From Parolsenella catena (GTDB lineage: Bacteria > Actinomycetota > Coriobacteriia > Coriobacteriales > Atopobiaceae), in NCBI RefSeq assembly GCF_003966955.1, contig NZ_AP019367.1, positions 1,426,001 through 1,490,000 on the forward strand: a DNA stretch of 64,000 nucleotides, in the 5' to 3' direction. This document shows, piece after piece, positions 25,611-33,906 of the stretch. How positions within the stretch are numbered: the first letter of the stretch is position 1; each line of letters opens with the position of its first letter. The notes under the pieces are model-generated. The model worked only from the letters and a program-made list of their open reading frames with translations, had not been told where the DNA came from and did not search any database. The position numbers and the translations under genes were made by a program.

Positions 25611-26609
25611 CTACGCCGGCAGCCCGCCGAGGATGGAGTCGGTGATGCGCACCTCGCAGGCAAGGCGGTGGATGCCGTCCGGCGCAAAGCCGCGACCAAT
25701 CCGACCCACGAGCAGGCTGGCTGCGAGCGACGCGATGGCAACGATGGGCTGGATGACGCACGTCGGGACTGGGTCAAAGATGTCGGCGAAGTCGATCTCG
25801 TCGAACCCCGCGAAGCCCACGTCGATCCCAGGTCGCAGCGAGCGGCGTAGCATCGACTTGAGCGCCCCGAGCTCAAGGTAGTAGTTGCAGGCAAACACCG
25901 CCGTCGCCCCGGCGCCAAGCAGCTCGTCGGTCGCGAGCGCGGCCGCGTCCTTCACGTTGTCGCACGCGCGCACGAGCCCCTCGTCCGCGCACAGGCCGCG
26001 CTCCTCGAACGCGAGACGCCAGCCGCGGGCTCGCTCGGCACCCACGTGGGTGTGGGGGAGCATGGCGACAAGACCCACCCGCCTGTGGCCCGCGTCGAGC
26101 ATGGCGCCCACGGCCTTGCGGACGGCCTCGCAGTTGTCCACGACGATCGAGTCAGCGCTCGGTCCCACGAGCGGGTTGTCCACAAGCACGAGCGGCACGT
26201 CCGTCTCGCGCAGGAACCCCACGCTCGCGAGCTCGACGTCAGACAGCACGACGATGAGCCCGTCGACCTGGTGCATCTGGAGAAAGTCGACCTTCTCGCG
26301 CAGGAAGTCGGCGTCCCCCTGGTACTCGACGAACACGGCCGCATACCCCAGCCGCTCGAGCTCCCGCTCGATCAGGCCCATCAAGGAGCCGGCAAAGGGG
26401 TTCGTGGCACTGTTGATGAGGATGCCCACGGTGTAGCTGTGCGCCGTGGCAAACGCACGGCCGATGAGGTTGGGCTGGTAGCGCAGCTCGTCGATGGCCT
26501 CGGCAATGCGAGCCCGATTGTCCTCGCGCAGCTGCGCCCCGTTGAGATAGCGCGAGACCGTGGCAACCGACACGTTCGCTCGCTTTGCGACGTCCCTGAT
26601 GGTAGCCAC
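25611..26609 (-). CDS. LacI family transcriptional regulator
   Basis: Sugar-responsive DNA-binding protein of 332 residues. Residues 1-50 carry the helix-turn-helix ATIRDVAKRANVSVATVSRY and the hinge YQPNLIGRAF; residues 60-330 are a periplasmic-binding-protein-like effector domain. The start is GTG at 26609, preceded by GGAGGCGG. It is the last gene of a minus-strand run with PTS IIA, a trigger-factor-like protein and a SIS isomerase. A LacI-type operator-like site, TGTAACCGTTTCA at 31580-31592, lies upstream of the PTS IIC gene and is a plausible target. Confidence 0.92.
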   Translation of the reverse strand: MATIRDVAKRANVSVATVSRYLNGAQLREDNRARIAEAIDELRYQPNLIGRAFATAHSYTVGILINSATNPFAGSLMGLIERELERLGYAAVFVEYQGDADFLREKVDFLQMHQVDGLIVVLSDVELASVGFLRETDVPLVLVDNPLVGPSADSIVVDNCEAVRKAVGAMLDAGHRRVGLVAMLPHTHVGAERARGWRLAFEERGLCADEGLVRACDNVKDAAALATDELLGAGATAVFACNYYLELGALKSMLRRSLRPGIDVGFAGFDEIDFADIFDPVPTCVIQPIVAIASLAASLLVGRIGRGFAPDGIHRLACEVRITDSILGGLPA

Positions 26610-26663
26610 GGTCCCGCCTCCAGACTTTCATGTAGGGGTCGATGCCCCGCGTATCACGAATCC

Positions 26664-27092
26664 CTACTCGTCGTCCTCGTCCTCGGCGCAGGCCTCGAAC
26701 TTGCGCGTGTCCACACCGTTCTTGCCGGCGTTGACCGCGCACTCGACGAGCGAGCCGATCGTGGCGTTGGCATCCGAGCTGCGCGCAAAGAGCGTCTCGA
26801 TGAGCATGGGCAGGTTGGCGCCCACGACGATCTCCACATCGGGCGTGGACTGGGAGGCCATCATGGCCTGGTTGAAGGGCGTGCCGCCGAGAAGGTCGCA
26901 GAAGACGACGACGCCGTCGGTCTGCTCGCGCATGGCGGCGATCTCGGAGTGGATGAGCTCGGGATAGTCTGCCGCCTTGTCGACGTCGAACGGAACGACC
27001 TTGAAGCCCTCCTGCCTACCCGCGACGAGCTCGAGCGCGCTTGCGAGACCGGGGGCGAACTCGCCGTGACCCGTGAGAATGAAACCGATCAT
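26664..27092 (-). CDS. PTS mannose/fructose/sorbose family IIA component
   Basis: Phosphocarrier of a mannose-class phosphotransferase system, 142 residues, cytosolic. His9 in ILTGHGEFA is the phosphorylation site; the fold continues with FCDLLGGTPFNQAMM and VGANLPMLIE. It receives phosphate from HPr and passes it to IIB (29297-29797). A clear AGGAGG lies 7 bases before the ATG. It is separated from IIB-IID-IIC by the trigger-factor-like and SIS genes, an unusual split arrangement. An acidic tail (EDEDDE) ends the protein. Confidence 0.93.
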   Translation of the reverse strand: MIGFILTGHGEFAPGLASALELVAGRQEGFKVVPFDVDKAADYPELIHSEIAAMREQTDGVVVFCDLLGGTPFNQAMMASQSTPDVEIVVGANLPMLIETLFARSSDANATIGSLVECAVNAGKNGVDTRKFEACAEDEDDE

Positions 27093-27140
27093 TGTGATTC
27101 CTCCTGATGTCCGGGCACCGCAGCGCCCCTGTTGACTTCC

Positions 27141-28325
27141 CTATTTGCGACCGAGCCCCTGACGCTCGAGCAGCCACTCGTTTGCACGGGCGCGAAGGGC
27201 GAGCTGACGGGCGTACACGCGCCCGAACGACGCCTCGAGCGCCTCGCGCGGGTGCTCGATGCCGGCCTTCCCCACCGTTCGCGCGGCCTGGGCATAGTCC
27301 TGCTCGCCCGGCTCGAGCCTGTTCTCCCTTGCGAGGGCGTCAAGCGCCATGAGGCGCGTGAGCTCGGAGCCTGCCTGGGCCCTGAGCATCTTGCGCAGCT
27401 TCTCCTCGTCCGTGTGCTGGGAGTTGAGGTACTCGGTGATCGTGTAACCGCCGCCATGGACCTGCTCGAGAAGCCCTTCGAACGAGGAGTTCGCCATCTC
27501 CGCGACGGCGTCCGCCGGCGGCATGGACGTCACGCGGCCCGTAAGCTGGTTGGCAGCACGCTCGAGCAGCTCGTCATGCTGGGCACTCTCGGCCTCGGCG
27601 CGCAGCGTCTTGCGAACGATGTCCTTGAGGCCGCGCACGTTCTTGGCGTTTGGCATGTTCTGTGCCACCCACTCGTCCGTGAGCTTGGGCGCCTTCACGC
27701 GCAGGATGTCGCGTACGGCCACGCGCAGCTCGCAGGCGCGCGAACGGCCGTCATCGCCAAGCTCGCCGTGGATGCGCCACCCCTGGGAGAGGTTGCAACG
27801 CTTCGTCTCGCGGATGCGCATGCCCAAAAGCAGCGTCGTCACCTTACCGGGCAGGGCGGCCGAGCCAACGAGGTAGCGGAAGTTCGTCTTGGTGAGGTCA
27901 GCGACCTTTCCGCTGGGCGCCTTGCCCTGAATGTCGATGACGACCGTGTCCCCCATGCGCGGCGTCGAGACGCCAAGGGCTGGCGCGAGCGCACCGTGGC
28001 CGGCGACGAGCTGCTGCACGTTTTGATCGACCTCGGCCTCGCTCACGTGCGGGGCCTTCACCGGACCGAGCGGGTAGGGGTCGGAGCTGGCGATCTGGAC
28101 CTGTGGGCAGGGAAATACGGAGAGCTCGAGCTCGTTTCCCCAGGCATTCCTCACCTTGGGCACGAACAGGGGCACGACGCCCTCATGCTCGAGCGCCTCG
28201 TCGACCTCGGGCGCGGCGCCGGGCTCGTCGGCCTGTGCAACGCGCGAGACGTCGCCGTCATACGAGACCTTCCACGTCTCGAAGCCGCCCTCGGCCGGCT
28301 GCCTGTCGATGCTCGTAACCCCCAT
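27141..28325 (-). CDS. Trigger-factor-like protein lacking a clear ribosome-binding signature
   Basis: Protein of 394 residues. From about residue 90 it follows the trigger factor plan: VSEAEVDQNVQQLVAGHG, an FKBP-like domain (MGDTVVIDIQGKAPSGK to ACELRVAVRDILRVK) and the helical C-terminal chaperone domain with LTDEWVAQNMPN and AEAESAQHDELLERAANQL. The N-terminal 90 residues are short, and the GFRxGxxP ribosome-docking signature of true trigger factors is not visible. GAGGAG precedes the ATG at 28325. It lies between the SIS isomerase and PTS IIA genes on the same strand. A chaperone acting away from the ribosome, perhaps on PTS or sugar enzymes, is only an inference. Confidence 0.78.
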   Translation of the reverse strand: MGVTSIDRQPAEGGFETWKVSYDGDVSRVAQADEPGAAPEVDEALEHEGVVPLFVPKVRNAWGNELELSVFPCPQVQIASSDPYPLGPVKAPHVSEAEVDQNVQQLVAGHGALAPALGVSTPRMGDTVVIDIQGKAPSGKVADLTKTNFRYLVGSAALPGKVTTLLLGMRIRETKRCNLSQGWRIHGELGDDGRSRACELRVAVRDILRVKAPKLTDEWVAQNMPNAKNVRGLKDIVRKTLRAEAESAQHDELLERAANQLTGRVTSMPPADAVAEMANSSFEGLLEQVHGGGYTITEYLNSQHTDEEKLRKMLRAQAGSELTRLMALDALARENRLEPGEQDYAQAARTVGKAGIEHPREALEASFGRVYARQLALRARANEWLLERQGLGRK

Positions 28326-28346
28326 GCAAGACTCCTCAAGCAACGC

Positions 28347-28380
28347 GCGCCCCGGATGCCCAGACGGACATCCGGGGCGC
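28347..28380 (-). terminator. Intercistronic stem-loop between the SIS and trigger-factor-like genes
   Basis: GCGCCCCGGATG at 28347-28358 pairs perfectly with 28369-28380. No T-run follows on the minus strand, so it may be partial termination or an RNA stability stem. Confidence 0.55.
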
Positions 28381-28397
28381 AGTGATCTGTTCTGTTC

Positions 28398-29111
28398 CTA
28401 GTACTCTGCCAGACGGTCGGCAAACTTGTCGAGCAGCTTCTGGTTGAACTCCGGGCCACCGTCGACGTTGGCGCTCATGAACACCGGCGGAGTGACGCCG
28501 CGGTCAAGCAGGATGTCGAGAGACTCCATGATGGCGCAGTCAAGCAGCATGCAGCCGGTGTAGAGCGAGGTGCCGCCCACCTTGGTGTCGAGACCCTCGA
28601 CCTCGATGCAGGCATCGCCGAAGGAGCTCTTGTTGTCGAGGACGACGTCGCCGAACTCGTAGAGGAGCTTGCCGTCGGAGCGGCGGGAGGTGCCGGCCTT
28701 GGAGACCTCAAGAGCCGTGACCACGATGGTCTTGACGCCCCTCTTCTGGGCGAGCTCGGCCATCTCGATGCCAAGCGGGTTGCGGCCGGAGTTGGAGATG
28801 ACGACGAGGCAGTCCTGCGGGCGCAGGTCGAGCTTCTTCATGAACTCGACGCCCGTGCCGTTGAGCATCTCGTAGATGCCGGTGGACGGCTCGCGGATGA
28901 TGCGCGTCTGGATGTAGCCGCCAGCGCGACCGCAAATCTCCAGCGCATTGCCGAAGGAGTGACCGGAGCCAAAGGCGCGGATGATGCCACCGCGCTCGAT
29001 CGTGTCGGCAAAGATCGTCGCGGCCTCGTGGATAGCCTCGTCCTGGCCCTCCGTGACCTCATCGATGCGCTTGATGATCTCTTCCTTGAAACGCTCAGCG
29101 GTCTTGTACAT
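28398..29111 (-). CDS. SIS domain sugar-phosphate isomerase-like protein
   Basis: Cytosolic SIS-fold protein of 237 residues, of the UPF0309-type sugar isomerase group. The phosphosugar-binding motif AFGSGHSFGNALE (about 46-58) and VISNSGRNPLGIEMAELA (about 103-120) are characteristic. The ATG at 29111 follows AGGTGGAG; the open frame upstream of it runs through a hairpin and is not coding. The neighbours (PTS IIB/IID/IIC, IIA, nagA) make a role with amino-sugar phosphates likely, for example isomerisation or deamination of an N-acetylhexosamine phosphate; the exact reaction is unknown. Confidence 0.85.
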   Translation of the reverse strand: MYKTAERFKEEIIKRIDEVTEGQDEAIHEAATIFADTIERGGIIRAFGSGHSFGNALEICGRAGGYIQTRIIREPSTGIYEMLNGTGVEFMKKLDLRPQDCLVVISNSGRNPLGIEMAELAQKRGVKTIVVTALEVSKAGTSRRSDGKLLYEFGDVVLDNKSSFGDACIEVEGLDTKVGGTSLYTGCMLLDCAIMESLDILLDRGVTPPVFMSANVDGGPEFNQKLLDKFADRLAEY

Positions 29112-29246
29112 GTCTCCACCTTTCCCATGAGTGATGCGCACGTGCGCCTTGCCATAGCTTTGCGGACATGAGCCCATGGAAGCCAGGCGCCCTTCGCCCC
29201 TGGCTTCCATTGACCCGCTCTCCCGTCGAGGAGACGGGAAGCGCGC

Positions 29247-29287
29247 AAAAAAGAGGGGCCGGGTCGCGCGAGGCGCCCGACCCCTCT
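29247..29287 (-). terminator. Terminator after PTS IIB
   Basis: On the minus strand AGAGGGGTCGGG pairs with CCCGGCCCCTCT (29252-29287), followed by TTTTTT. It separates the IIC-IID-IIB transcript from the SIS gene. A further stem with GGAAGCCAGG arms lies at about 29178-29209. Confidence 0.88.
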
Positions 29288-29296
29288 CACTGGACC

Positions 29297-29797
29297 CTAC
29301 TTGAGATAGTCCGTCAGGTGGGTCACCGGATCCTGTGGCACGAGCTGAGTCGTGATCTCGACCCCCTTGGCCAGCAGGTCGCGGAACTGCTGCTCCTGCT
29401 CGTCGGTGACGTTGACGTACTTCTTGATGGGCTTCGTGTCATCCTTGCCGCCCATGTTGCCGATGTTGATCGTCTTGATGGGCAGGCCAAGGTCCATGAG
29501 GCGGATGATGTCGGCCGGCTTGTTCACGATGAGGAACACGCGCTGTCCGGCATACTTGCCCTCGAGAATCTGCTTGGCAGCACGCTCGACCGGAATGATC
29601 GAGGTCTTGATGCCAGCAGGGGCCGCCATCCTCAGAACCGACTTGCGCATGTCATCGGCAGCCACCTGATCGTTGGCAACCATAATGCGCGTGAGCTTGA
29701 GCGAGTTCGACCAATAGGCCACGACCTGCCCATGAATCAGTCGGTCATCAATGCGGATCGCAACAATGCCGGGCATGCCCTCGAATTCGTCAGCCAT
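29297..29797 (-). CDS. PTS mannose/fructose/sorbose family IIB component
   Basis: Cytosolic phosphotransfer subunit, 166 residues. His22 in RIDDRLIHGQV is the phosphorylated residue. It transfers phosphate from IIA to the sugar entering through IIC/IID. GAGGAGG precedes the start. It follows IID by 24 bases and is the last gene of the IIC-IID-IIB transcript before a strong terminator. Confidence 0.95.
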   Translation of the reverse strand: MADEFEGMPGIVAIRIDDRLIHGQVVAYWSNSLKLTRIMVANDQVAADDMRKSVLRMAAPAGIKTSIIPVERAAKQILEGKYAGQRVFLIVNKPADIIRLMDLGLPIKTINIGNMGGKDDTKPIKKYVNVTDEQEQQFRDLLAKGVEITTQLVPQDPVTHLTDYLK

Positions 29798-29821
29798 AGT
29801 GCTACCTCCTCAGATTAGGGT

Positions 29822-30628
29822 CTACTTAGCAAGGATACCGGTGCAGCCAAGCAGCAGACCAACAACGATGACGATCAGGATCGCCTTGTTGGAAGTCATA
29901 CCCTTCTTGGAGAGCAGCCAATACACGAGAGCGGTACCGCACAGGGGAAGCAGGGACGGCATGATGCCATCGAGCAGGTCCTGGACGGGCTGCGAGACGT
30001 CACCAAAGGTGAACGTGCCGGGCGCGTGGATCGAGACGACGGAGCACACGAGGGCGCCAACGACGACAAGGCCCAGGATGGAGGCGGCGTCGGTGATGGG
30101 CTTCATGTTCTCGGCGATCGTGCCGACCGCGGACTGGCCCTGCGTGTAGCCGATCTTGAAGAGGAGCCAACGGATGATAGTCGTCGCAACGCCCATGGCA
30201 ATCCAAATGAAGCAGCCCACGGGGTTGCCGTCGAGAGCCATGTAGGCGGCGATGGCGCCAAAGATCGTCGGGATGACGACGCCGAAGATGGAGTCGCCCA
30301 CGCCAGCGAACGGGCCCATGAGGCCGGTCTTGATGCCGCTGACGGCCTCCATGCCGTCGAGCTTGAGCTCGGGCTCAATGGCGCAGTCAATGCCGAGGAT
30401 AATGAAGGCCATGTCGGGCGTCGTGTTGAAGAACTGAAGGTGGTTCTTCACGGCAACCTGCAGGTCGTCCTCGTTGGTGTAGATCTCCTTCAGGGCGGGC
30501 ATCATGGCGTAGCAGTAGCCCGAGCCCTGCATCTTCTCGTAGTTCCAACCGATCTGGCCCCAGAAGTACCAGCGCCAGAAGACCTTGTTGAGCGTCTTCT
30601 GCGAAAGAGCGGTGTTACTCGTCGTCAT
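29822..30628 (-). CDS. PTS mannose/fructose/sorbose family IID component
   Basis: Membrane subunit of the sugar channel, 268 residues starting MTTSNTALSQ. FWRWYFWGQIGWNYEKMQG and LMGPFAGVGDSIF are typical of family IID; hydrophobic helices fill the C-terminal half. The ATG at 30628 overlaps the last 14 bases of the IIC gene and has GGAGGG upstream, so translation is coupled. An upstream in-frame ATG lies inside IIC and lacks a site. Confidence 0.95.
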   Translation of the reverse strand: MTTSNTALSQKTLNKVFWRWYFWGQIGWNYEKMQGSGYCYAMMPALKEIYTNEDDLQVAVKNHLQFFNTTPDMAFIILGIDCAIEPELKLDGMEAVSGIKTGLMGPFAGVGDSIFGVVIPTIFGAIAAYMALDGNPVGCFIWIAMGVATTIIRWLLFKIGYTQGQSAVGTIAENMKPITDAASILGLVVVGALVCSVVSIHAPGTFTFGDVSQPVQDLLDGIMPSLLPLCGTALVYWLLSKKGMTSNKAILIVIVVGLLLGCTGILAK

Positions 30629-31400
30629 CGATGGTCCCTCCCTCGGTGCTAGCAGCCACAGCGGCAACGGCCGGCTTCTGCTGAGTGAACTCGTAGTACT
30701 TCACGGCAGCGAAGGCGAGGCCCACGAGAGCAACGCCCAGCATGGGGACGTTGAGGTAGGCGGCAAGCACGAAGCCGAGAAGGGCGTACGGCCAGAAGCG
30801 GTTGAGCGGCATGAAGTGAAGCAGGATGGCGATACCGACAGCGGGGAGCATGCCGGAGACGCACTTGAAGCCGTTGAGCAGCCACTCGGGAGCGGCGGCG
30901 GCGAGGCTAGCGACGACGTCCTGGCCAAGGGCGAGGCACAGGAAGACGGGGATGGCGCGGGAGAGGCACCAAGGAATCGTGCCCAGCAGGCAGCCGAGCT
31001 CGACCTTGCGCCAGTTCTTCTCCTCAGCACCGGCATCGGCCATGTTCTGGAACGCGGTGTTGCAGAAGCGGCCGAGAATGTCGCACTGAACGAGCAGCAA
31101 GCCCACGGGCACGGCGACGGCAAGACCAATCTCGGTCGAGCCGGTCGTGACGGCGAAGGCGGTGCCGATCAGGGCACCAGACATGTAGTCAGGGATCGAC
31201 GAGCCACCATAGGTGCCAACGCCGAGGACCATGAGCTGAAGCGTACCGCCGATGAAGAGGCCCGTGGCCACATCACCCATGACGGCGCCTGCGAACAGGC
31301 CAGCGATAACCGGCTTCGACAGGTAGAAGTTCGGTCCCAGCATCTCCCAGGTGACAAACGCCGCGTACACAGTAAGAGCTATGATCTGCGGAAAGCCCAT
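30615..31400 (-). CDS. PTS mannose/fructose/sorbose family IIC component
   Basis: Membrane permease subunit, 261 residues, with about seven hydrophobic segments. Family stretches include AGLFAGAVMGDVATGLFIGGTLQLM, given here in part as GDVATGLFIGGTLQLM, and GVGTYGGSSIPDY. The Ala-rich, acidic tail (TEGGTIDDDE) overlaps the IID start. First gene of the IIC-IID-IIB unit; a promoter and LacI-like site lie upstream at 31543-31592. The sugar is unknown; the link with nagA suggests an N-acetylated hexosamine. Confidence 0.95.
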   Translation of the reverse strand: MGFPQIIALTVYAAFVTWEMLGPNFYLSKPVIAGLFAGAVMGDVATGLFIGGTLQLMVLGVGTYGGSSIPDYMSGALIGTAFAVTTGSTEIGLAVAVPVGLLLVQCDILGRFCNTAFQNMADAGAEEKNWRKVELGCLLGTIPWCLSRAIPVFLCLALGQDVVASLAAAAPEWLLNGFKCVSGMLPAVGIAILLHFMPLNRFWPYALLGFVLAAYLNVPMLGVALVGLAFAAVKYYEFTQQKPAVAAVAASTEGGTIDDDE

Positions 31401-31542
31401 TCCAATTCACCCTCTCTTCTCTTTCTCGGGATCCCTTGATCCCTGGCGCCTCGTAAACCCCAGGAGGACGAGACGCCTGTTTACCTATGCGCCCCCACGC
31501 CGGAGGCGCATGGGCAGACCCGGGCCCTTGGGTCTGCGATTT

Positions 31543-31592
31543 AGTATATGAACTTTGTTGTGAGCTGGTGTGTCGCTTCTGTAACCGTTTCA
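31543..31592 (-). promoter_or_regulatory. PTS operon promoter -10 and LacI-type operator
   Basis: Minus strand TATACT (31543-31548) is a good -10. Upstream, TGTAACCGTTTCA at 31580-31592 is a near-perfect LacI-family dyad (five of six pairs), and AACGGTT recurs at about 31605-31611. The gap 31401-31711 (311 bases) has no gene. A catabolite (cre) site is an alternative, but the spacing is one base short. Confidence 0.5.
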
Positions 31593-31623
31593 ATACGCGC
31601 CGTGAACGGTTGGGTCACAAATG

Positions 31624-31657
31624 GGGCTCGCAAGCGTGTCCAATCGCTTGCGAGCCC
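31624..31657 (-). terminator. Stem-loop after nagA
   Basis: GGGCTCGCAAGCG at 31624-31636 pairs perfectly with 31645-31657; on the minus strand only ATTTG follows, so it is a modest terminator between nagA and the PTS genes. Confidence 0.6.
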
Positions 31658-31711
31658 AAAGTCACTGCTAGGGCACTCGATAAGAGGGTCTTACCCCAAT
31701 GCTTAGCCTAG

Positions 31712-32893
31712 TTAGTTCCGCGGAGAGCCGAGCGTCTCGCCCGCCAGATAGGTCTCGCGAAGGTTGAGCTCATGGTCGAACACGACGAAGTCCGCGTCGC
31801 GGCCGGGCTTGATGGAGCCGCAGACGCCGTCAATGCGGGCCGAGCGGGCCGCGACCTCGGTTGCCATGCGGATGGCCTCGTCCGCGCTCGCGACTCCCCA
31901 GTCGACGATGTTCTTGACACCACGAGCCAGCGTGAGCACCGAGCCGGCGATGTTGCCCTTCGTGCCATCCTCGTTCTCGAGGTAGCACAGGCCGCCGTCC
32001 ATGACGACGGGCAGGCCGCCGCTCATGTAGTGGCCCTCGGGCAGGCCACCGCAGCCGAGACAGTCGGTGATGAGCACGGAGTGCTGCCAGCCCTTTGCGC
32101 GCACGAGCGCCTTGATGGCCGCGGGCTGCACGTGCTTGCCGTCGCAGATGACCTCGGCATAGGTCTCGGGCGTGGACATGGCGCAGCCGAGCGTGCCCGG
32201 CTCGCGATGGTGAAGGCCACGCATGCCGTTGTAGGTGTGGACAAAGCAGGTGGCGCCGGCGTTCACGGCGGCAAGCGCCTCCTCGTAGGTGGCATCGGAG
32301 TGGCCGATGGAGGTCACGACGCCCTCGGCGTCGAGCGCGGCGATGTAGGCCTCGGAGCCGTCACGCTCGGGGGCCAGGGCGCTCTTGACGATGCGGCCGC
32401 CGGCCTTCTCCTGCCAGCCCTTGAAGACCTCGTAGCTGGGATCGATGAGGTACTCGGGGTTCTGGGCGCCCACGTGCTTCATCGTGAAGAACGGACCCTC
32501 GAGGTAGATGCCCTGGATGTGCGCGCCGCGGAAACCCGAGTCGCGGGAGTCGTCGGCCGCGGCGATGGCGGCGCAGCACTCGCCGATGTGCTCGACACCG
32601 TCGGTGAACGTCGTGGGCACCCACGAGGTGGTGCCACGACGGGCGAGCTCGATGCTCGAGGCGTTCATGCCGTCGGCATCGGCGTCGATCGTGGCGTGTC
32701 CAAAGAATCCGTGGATGTGCGTGTCCACCATGCCCGGCGCGATCCAGCTGCCCGTGTAGTCGCGAACCTCCACGCCCTCGGGCGCCTCGGCGCTCCACGT
32801 GCCGAACGCGCCATCGCGCACGGTGAGGAAGCCACCATCGACGGAAGAGCCCGGCAGGAAGAACCTGTCGGCCTTGATCGCATACGTTGCCAT
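31712..32893 (-). CDS. nagA: N-acetylglucosamine-6-phosphate deacetylase
   Basis: Cytosolic amidohydrolase producing glucosamine 6-phosphate and acetate, the first step of GlcNAc-6-P use. The 393 residues have the metal-binding HIHG (H59, H61), IYLEGPFF with the bridging Glu, TSIGHSDAT, HTYNGMRGLHHREPG and the catalytic Asp in LITDCLG. Length is normal (380-400). GAGAGAGG precedes the start. It lies upstream of the mannose-class PTS genes on the same strand and divergent from a GntR/UTRA regulator, both typical for N-acetylglucosamine operons. Confidence 0.93.
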   Translation of the reverse strand: MATYAIKADRFFLPGSSVDGGFLTVRDGAFGTWSAEAPEGVEVRDYTGSWIAPGMVDTHIHGFFGHATIDADADGMNASSIELARRGTTSWVPTTFTDGVEHIGECCAAIAAADDSRDSGFRGAHIQGIYLEGPFFTMKHVGAQNPEYLIDPSYEVFKGWQEKAGGRIVKSALAPERDGSEAYIAALDAEGVVTSIGHSDATYEEALAAVNAGATCFVHTYNGMRGLHHREPGTLGCAMSTPETYAEVICDGKHVQPAAIKALVRAKGWQHSVLITDCLGCGGLPEGHYMSGGLPVVMDGGLCYLENEDGTKGNIAGSVLTLARGVKNIVDWGVASADEAIRMATEVAARSARIDGVCGSIKPGRDADFVVFDHELNLRETYLAGETLGSPRN

Positions 32894-33089
32894 GTCTGTC
32901 CTCTCTCAAACGCGGGCTCGCCCGCGCGCGACGGCGCCATACGACGCACACGCCGCACAACCTGTCATCCACCGAGGGGCCACCCCCGCGGGGACTGCCG
33001 TTCGATACACTCAATATAGTATGTTTGTCTCCGTCCGCCACCAGCTTCGCGCTAAAGCCGCGGACGACGTCCGTAGGCGGTGGAAAGCC

Positions 33090-33818
33090 ATGAGAACGCC
33101 CAAGTACGCCCTCATCAAGGAGGACCTGCGCCGAGAGATCGAGAGCAAGAAGTTCGAGAACGGACAGCGCTTCTACAGCGAGTCCGAGCTCATCGAGCGC
33201 TATGGCGTGAGCTCCATCACCATCGTGCGGGCGCTTCGCGAGCTCGTGAACATGGGATACCTCGTGCGCAGCCAGGGCAAGGGCACGTTCGTCTCGCGCA
33301 CGCGCAAGCGCAGGCTCGTGGAGCTCACGGACATGGAGCCCTGGGAGGGTGCCACCAACAAGGAGAGCGTTCGCGTCATCTCGATGGAGCCGGGATGCGA
33401 CCCCGAGATCAAGGGCATGATACACCTTGCCGCGAACGAGGGCTACCACAAGATCGTGCGCATACGCAGCTGCGACGGCGTCCCGGTGGTGCTGCAGCGC
33501 TCCTACATCCCCAGCCGCCTCGTGCGCGGCGACCTGGACCCGGGCGACTACGTCTCCGTCTACCGCCGCGTGCGCGAGGACTTCAATATCTCGCTGAACG
33601 ACGAGGCCGCGACCGAGGAGGACGACGTGGTGTTTCCCGCGCCGCCCGACGTTGCCGCAGCCCTCGGGTTCACGGGAGACGTACCGGTCGTCCGCGAGCA
33701 CAAGCAGACGACGCTGGCCACCGGCGAGGTGGTGGAGGACGCGCTGTCATACCTTCGCTGGGACTACTTTGGCCTCAAGTTCTCATCGCTCGACCGCGGC
33801 GGGCTGTCCCGAGGCTAG
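33090..33818 (+). CDS. GntR family transcriptional regulator with UTRA domain
   Basis: Regulator of 242 residues, starting MRTPKYALIKEDLRREIE. Winged helix at 1-70 (FYSESELIERYGVSSITIVRAL, quoted in part as SELIERYGVSSITIVRAL) with wing RSQGKGTFVSR; UTRA effector domain at 85-235. It is divergent from nagA and closest in layout to NagR/DasR-type sensors of amino-sugar phosphates, though the effector is not shown. The frame is open further upstream, but GGTGG before 33090 and domain alignment support this start. A TATAGT box at 33015-33020, overlapping a minus-strand -10 for nagA, could be the promoter. Confidence 0.88.
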   Translation: MRTPKYALIKEDLRREIESKKFENGQRFYSESELIERYGVSSITIVRALRELVNMGYLVRSQGKGTFVSRTRKRRLVELTDMEPWEGATNKESVRVISMEPGCDPEIKGMIHLAANEGYHKIVRIRSCDGVPVVLQRSYIPSRLVRGDLDPGDYVSVYRRVREDFNISLNDEAATEEDDVVFPAPPDVAAALGFTGDVPVVREHKQTTLATGEVVEDALSYLRWDYFGLKFSSLDRGGLSRG

Positions 33819-33874
33819 CGCTGCCGCTGGCGGATGCGTGGGCGGCCGCAAGTGCCAGCGAGGCTATAAAAGGT

Positions 33875-33884
33875 GATACGTATC
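33875..33884. promoter_or_regulatory. GATACGTATC palindrome before fucU
   Basis: A perfect 10-base palindrome, GATACGTATC, lies 22 bases before the fucU start, next to TATAAA at 33865-33870. GntR/HutC regulators often bind such TAC/GTA dyads, and the upstream gene is one. Confidence 0.4.
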
Positions 33885-33906
33885 GCGTCCGGATAAGGGA
33901 GCAAGC

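Noticed and set aside
31580-31592. Catabolite-responsive (cre) element
   Set aside because: The match is one base too short in the centre; a LacI-type site fits better.
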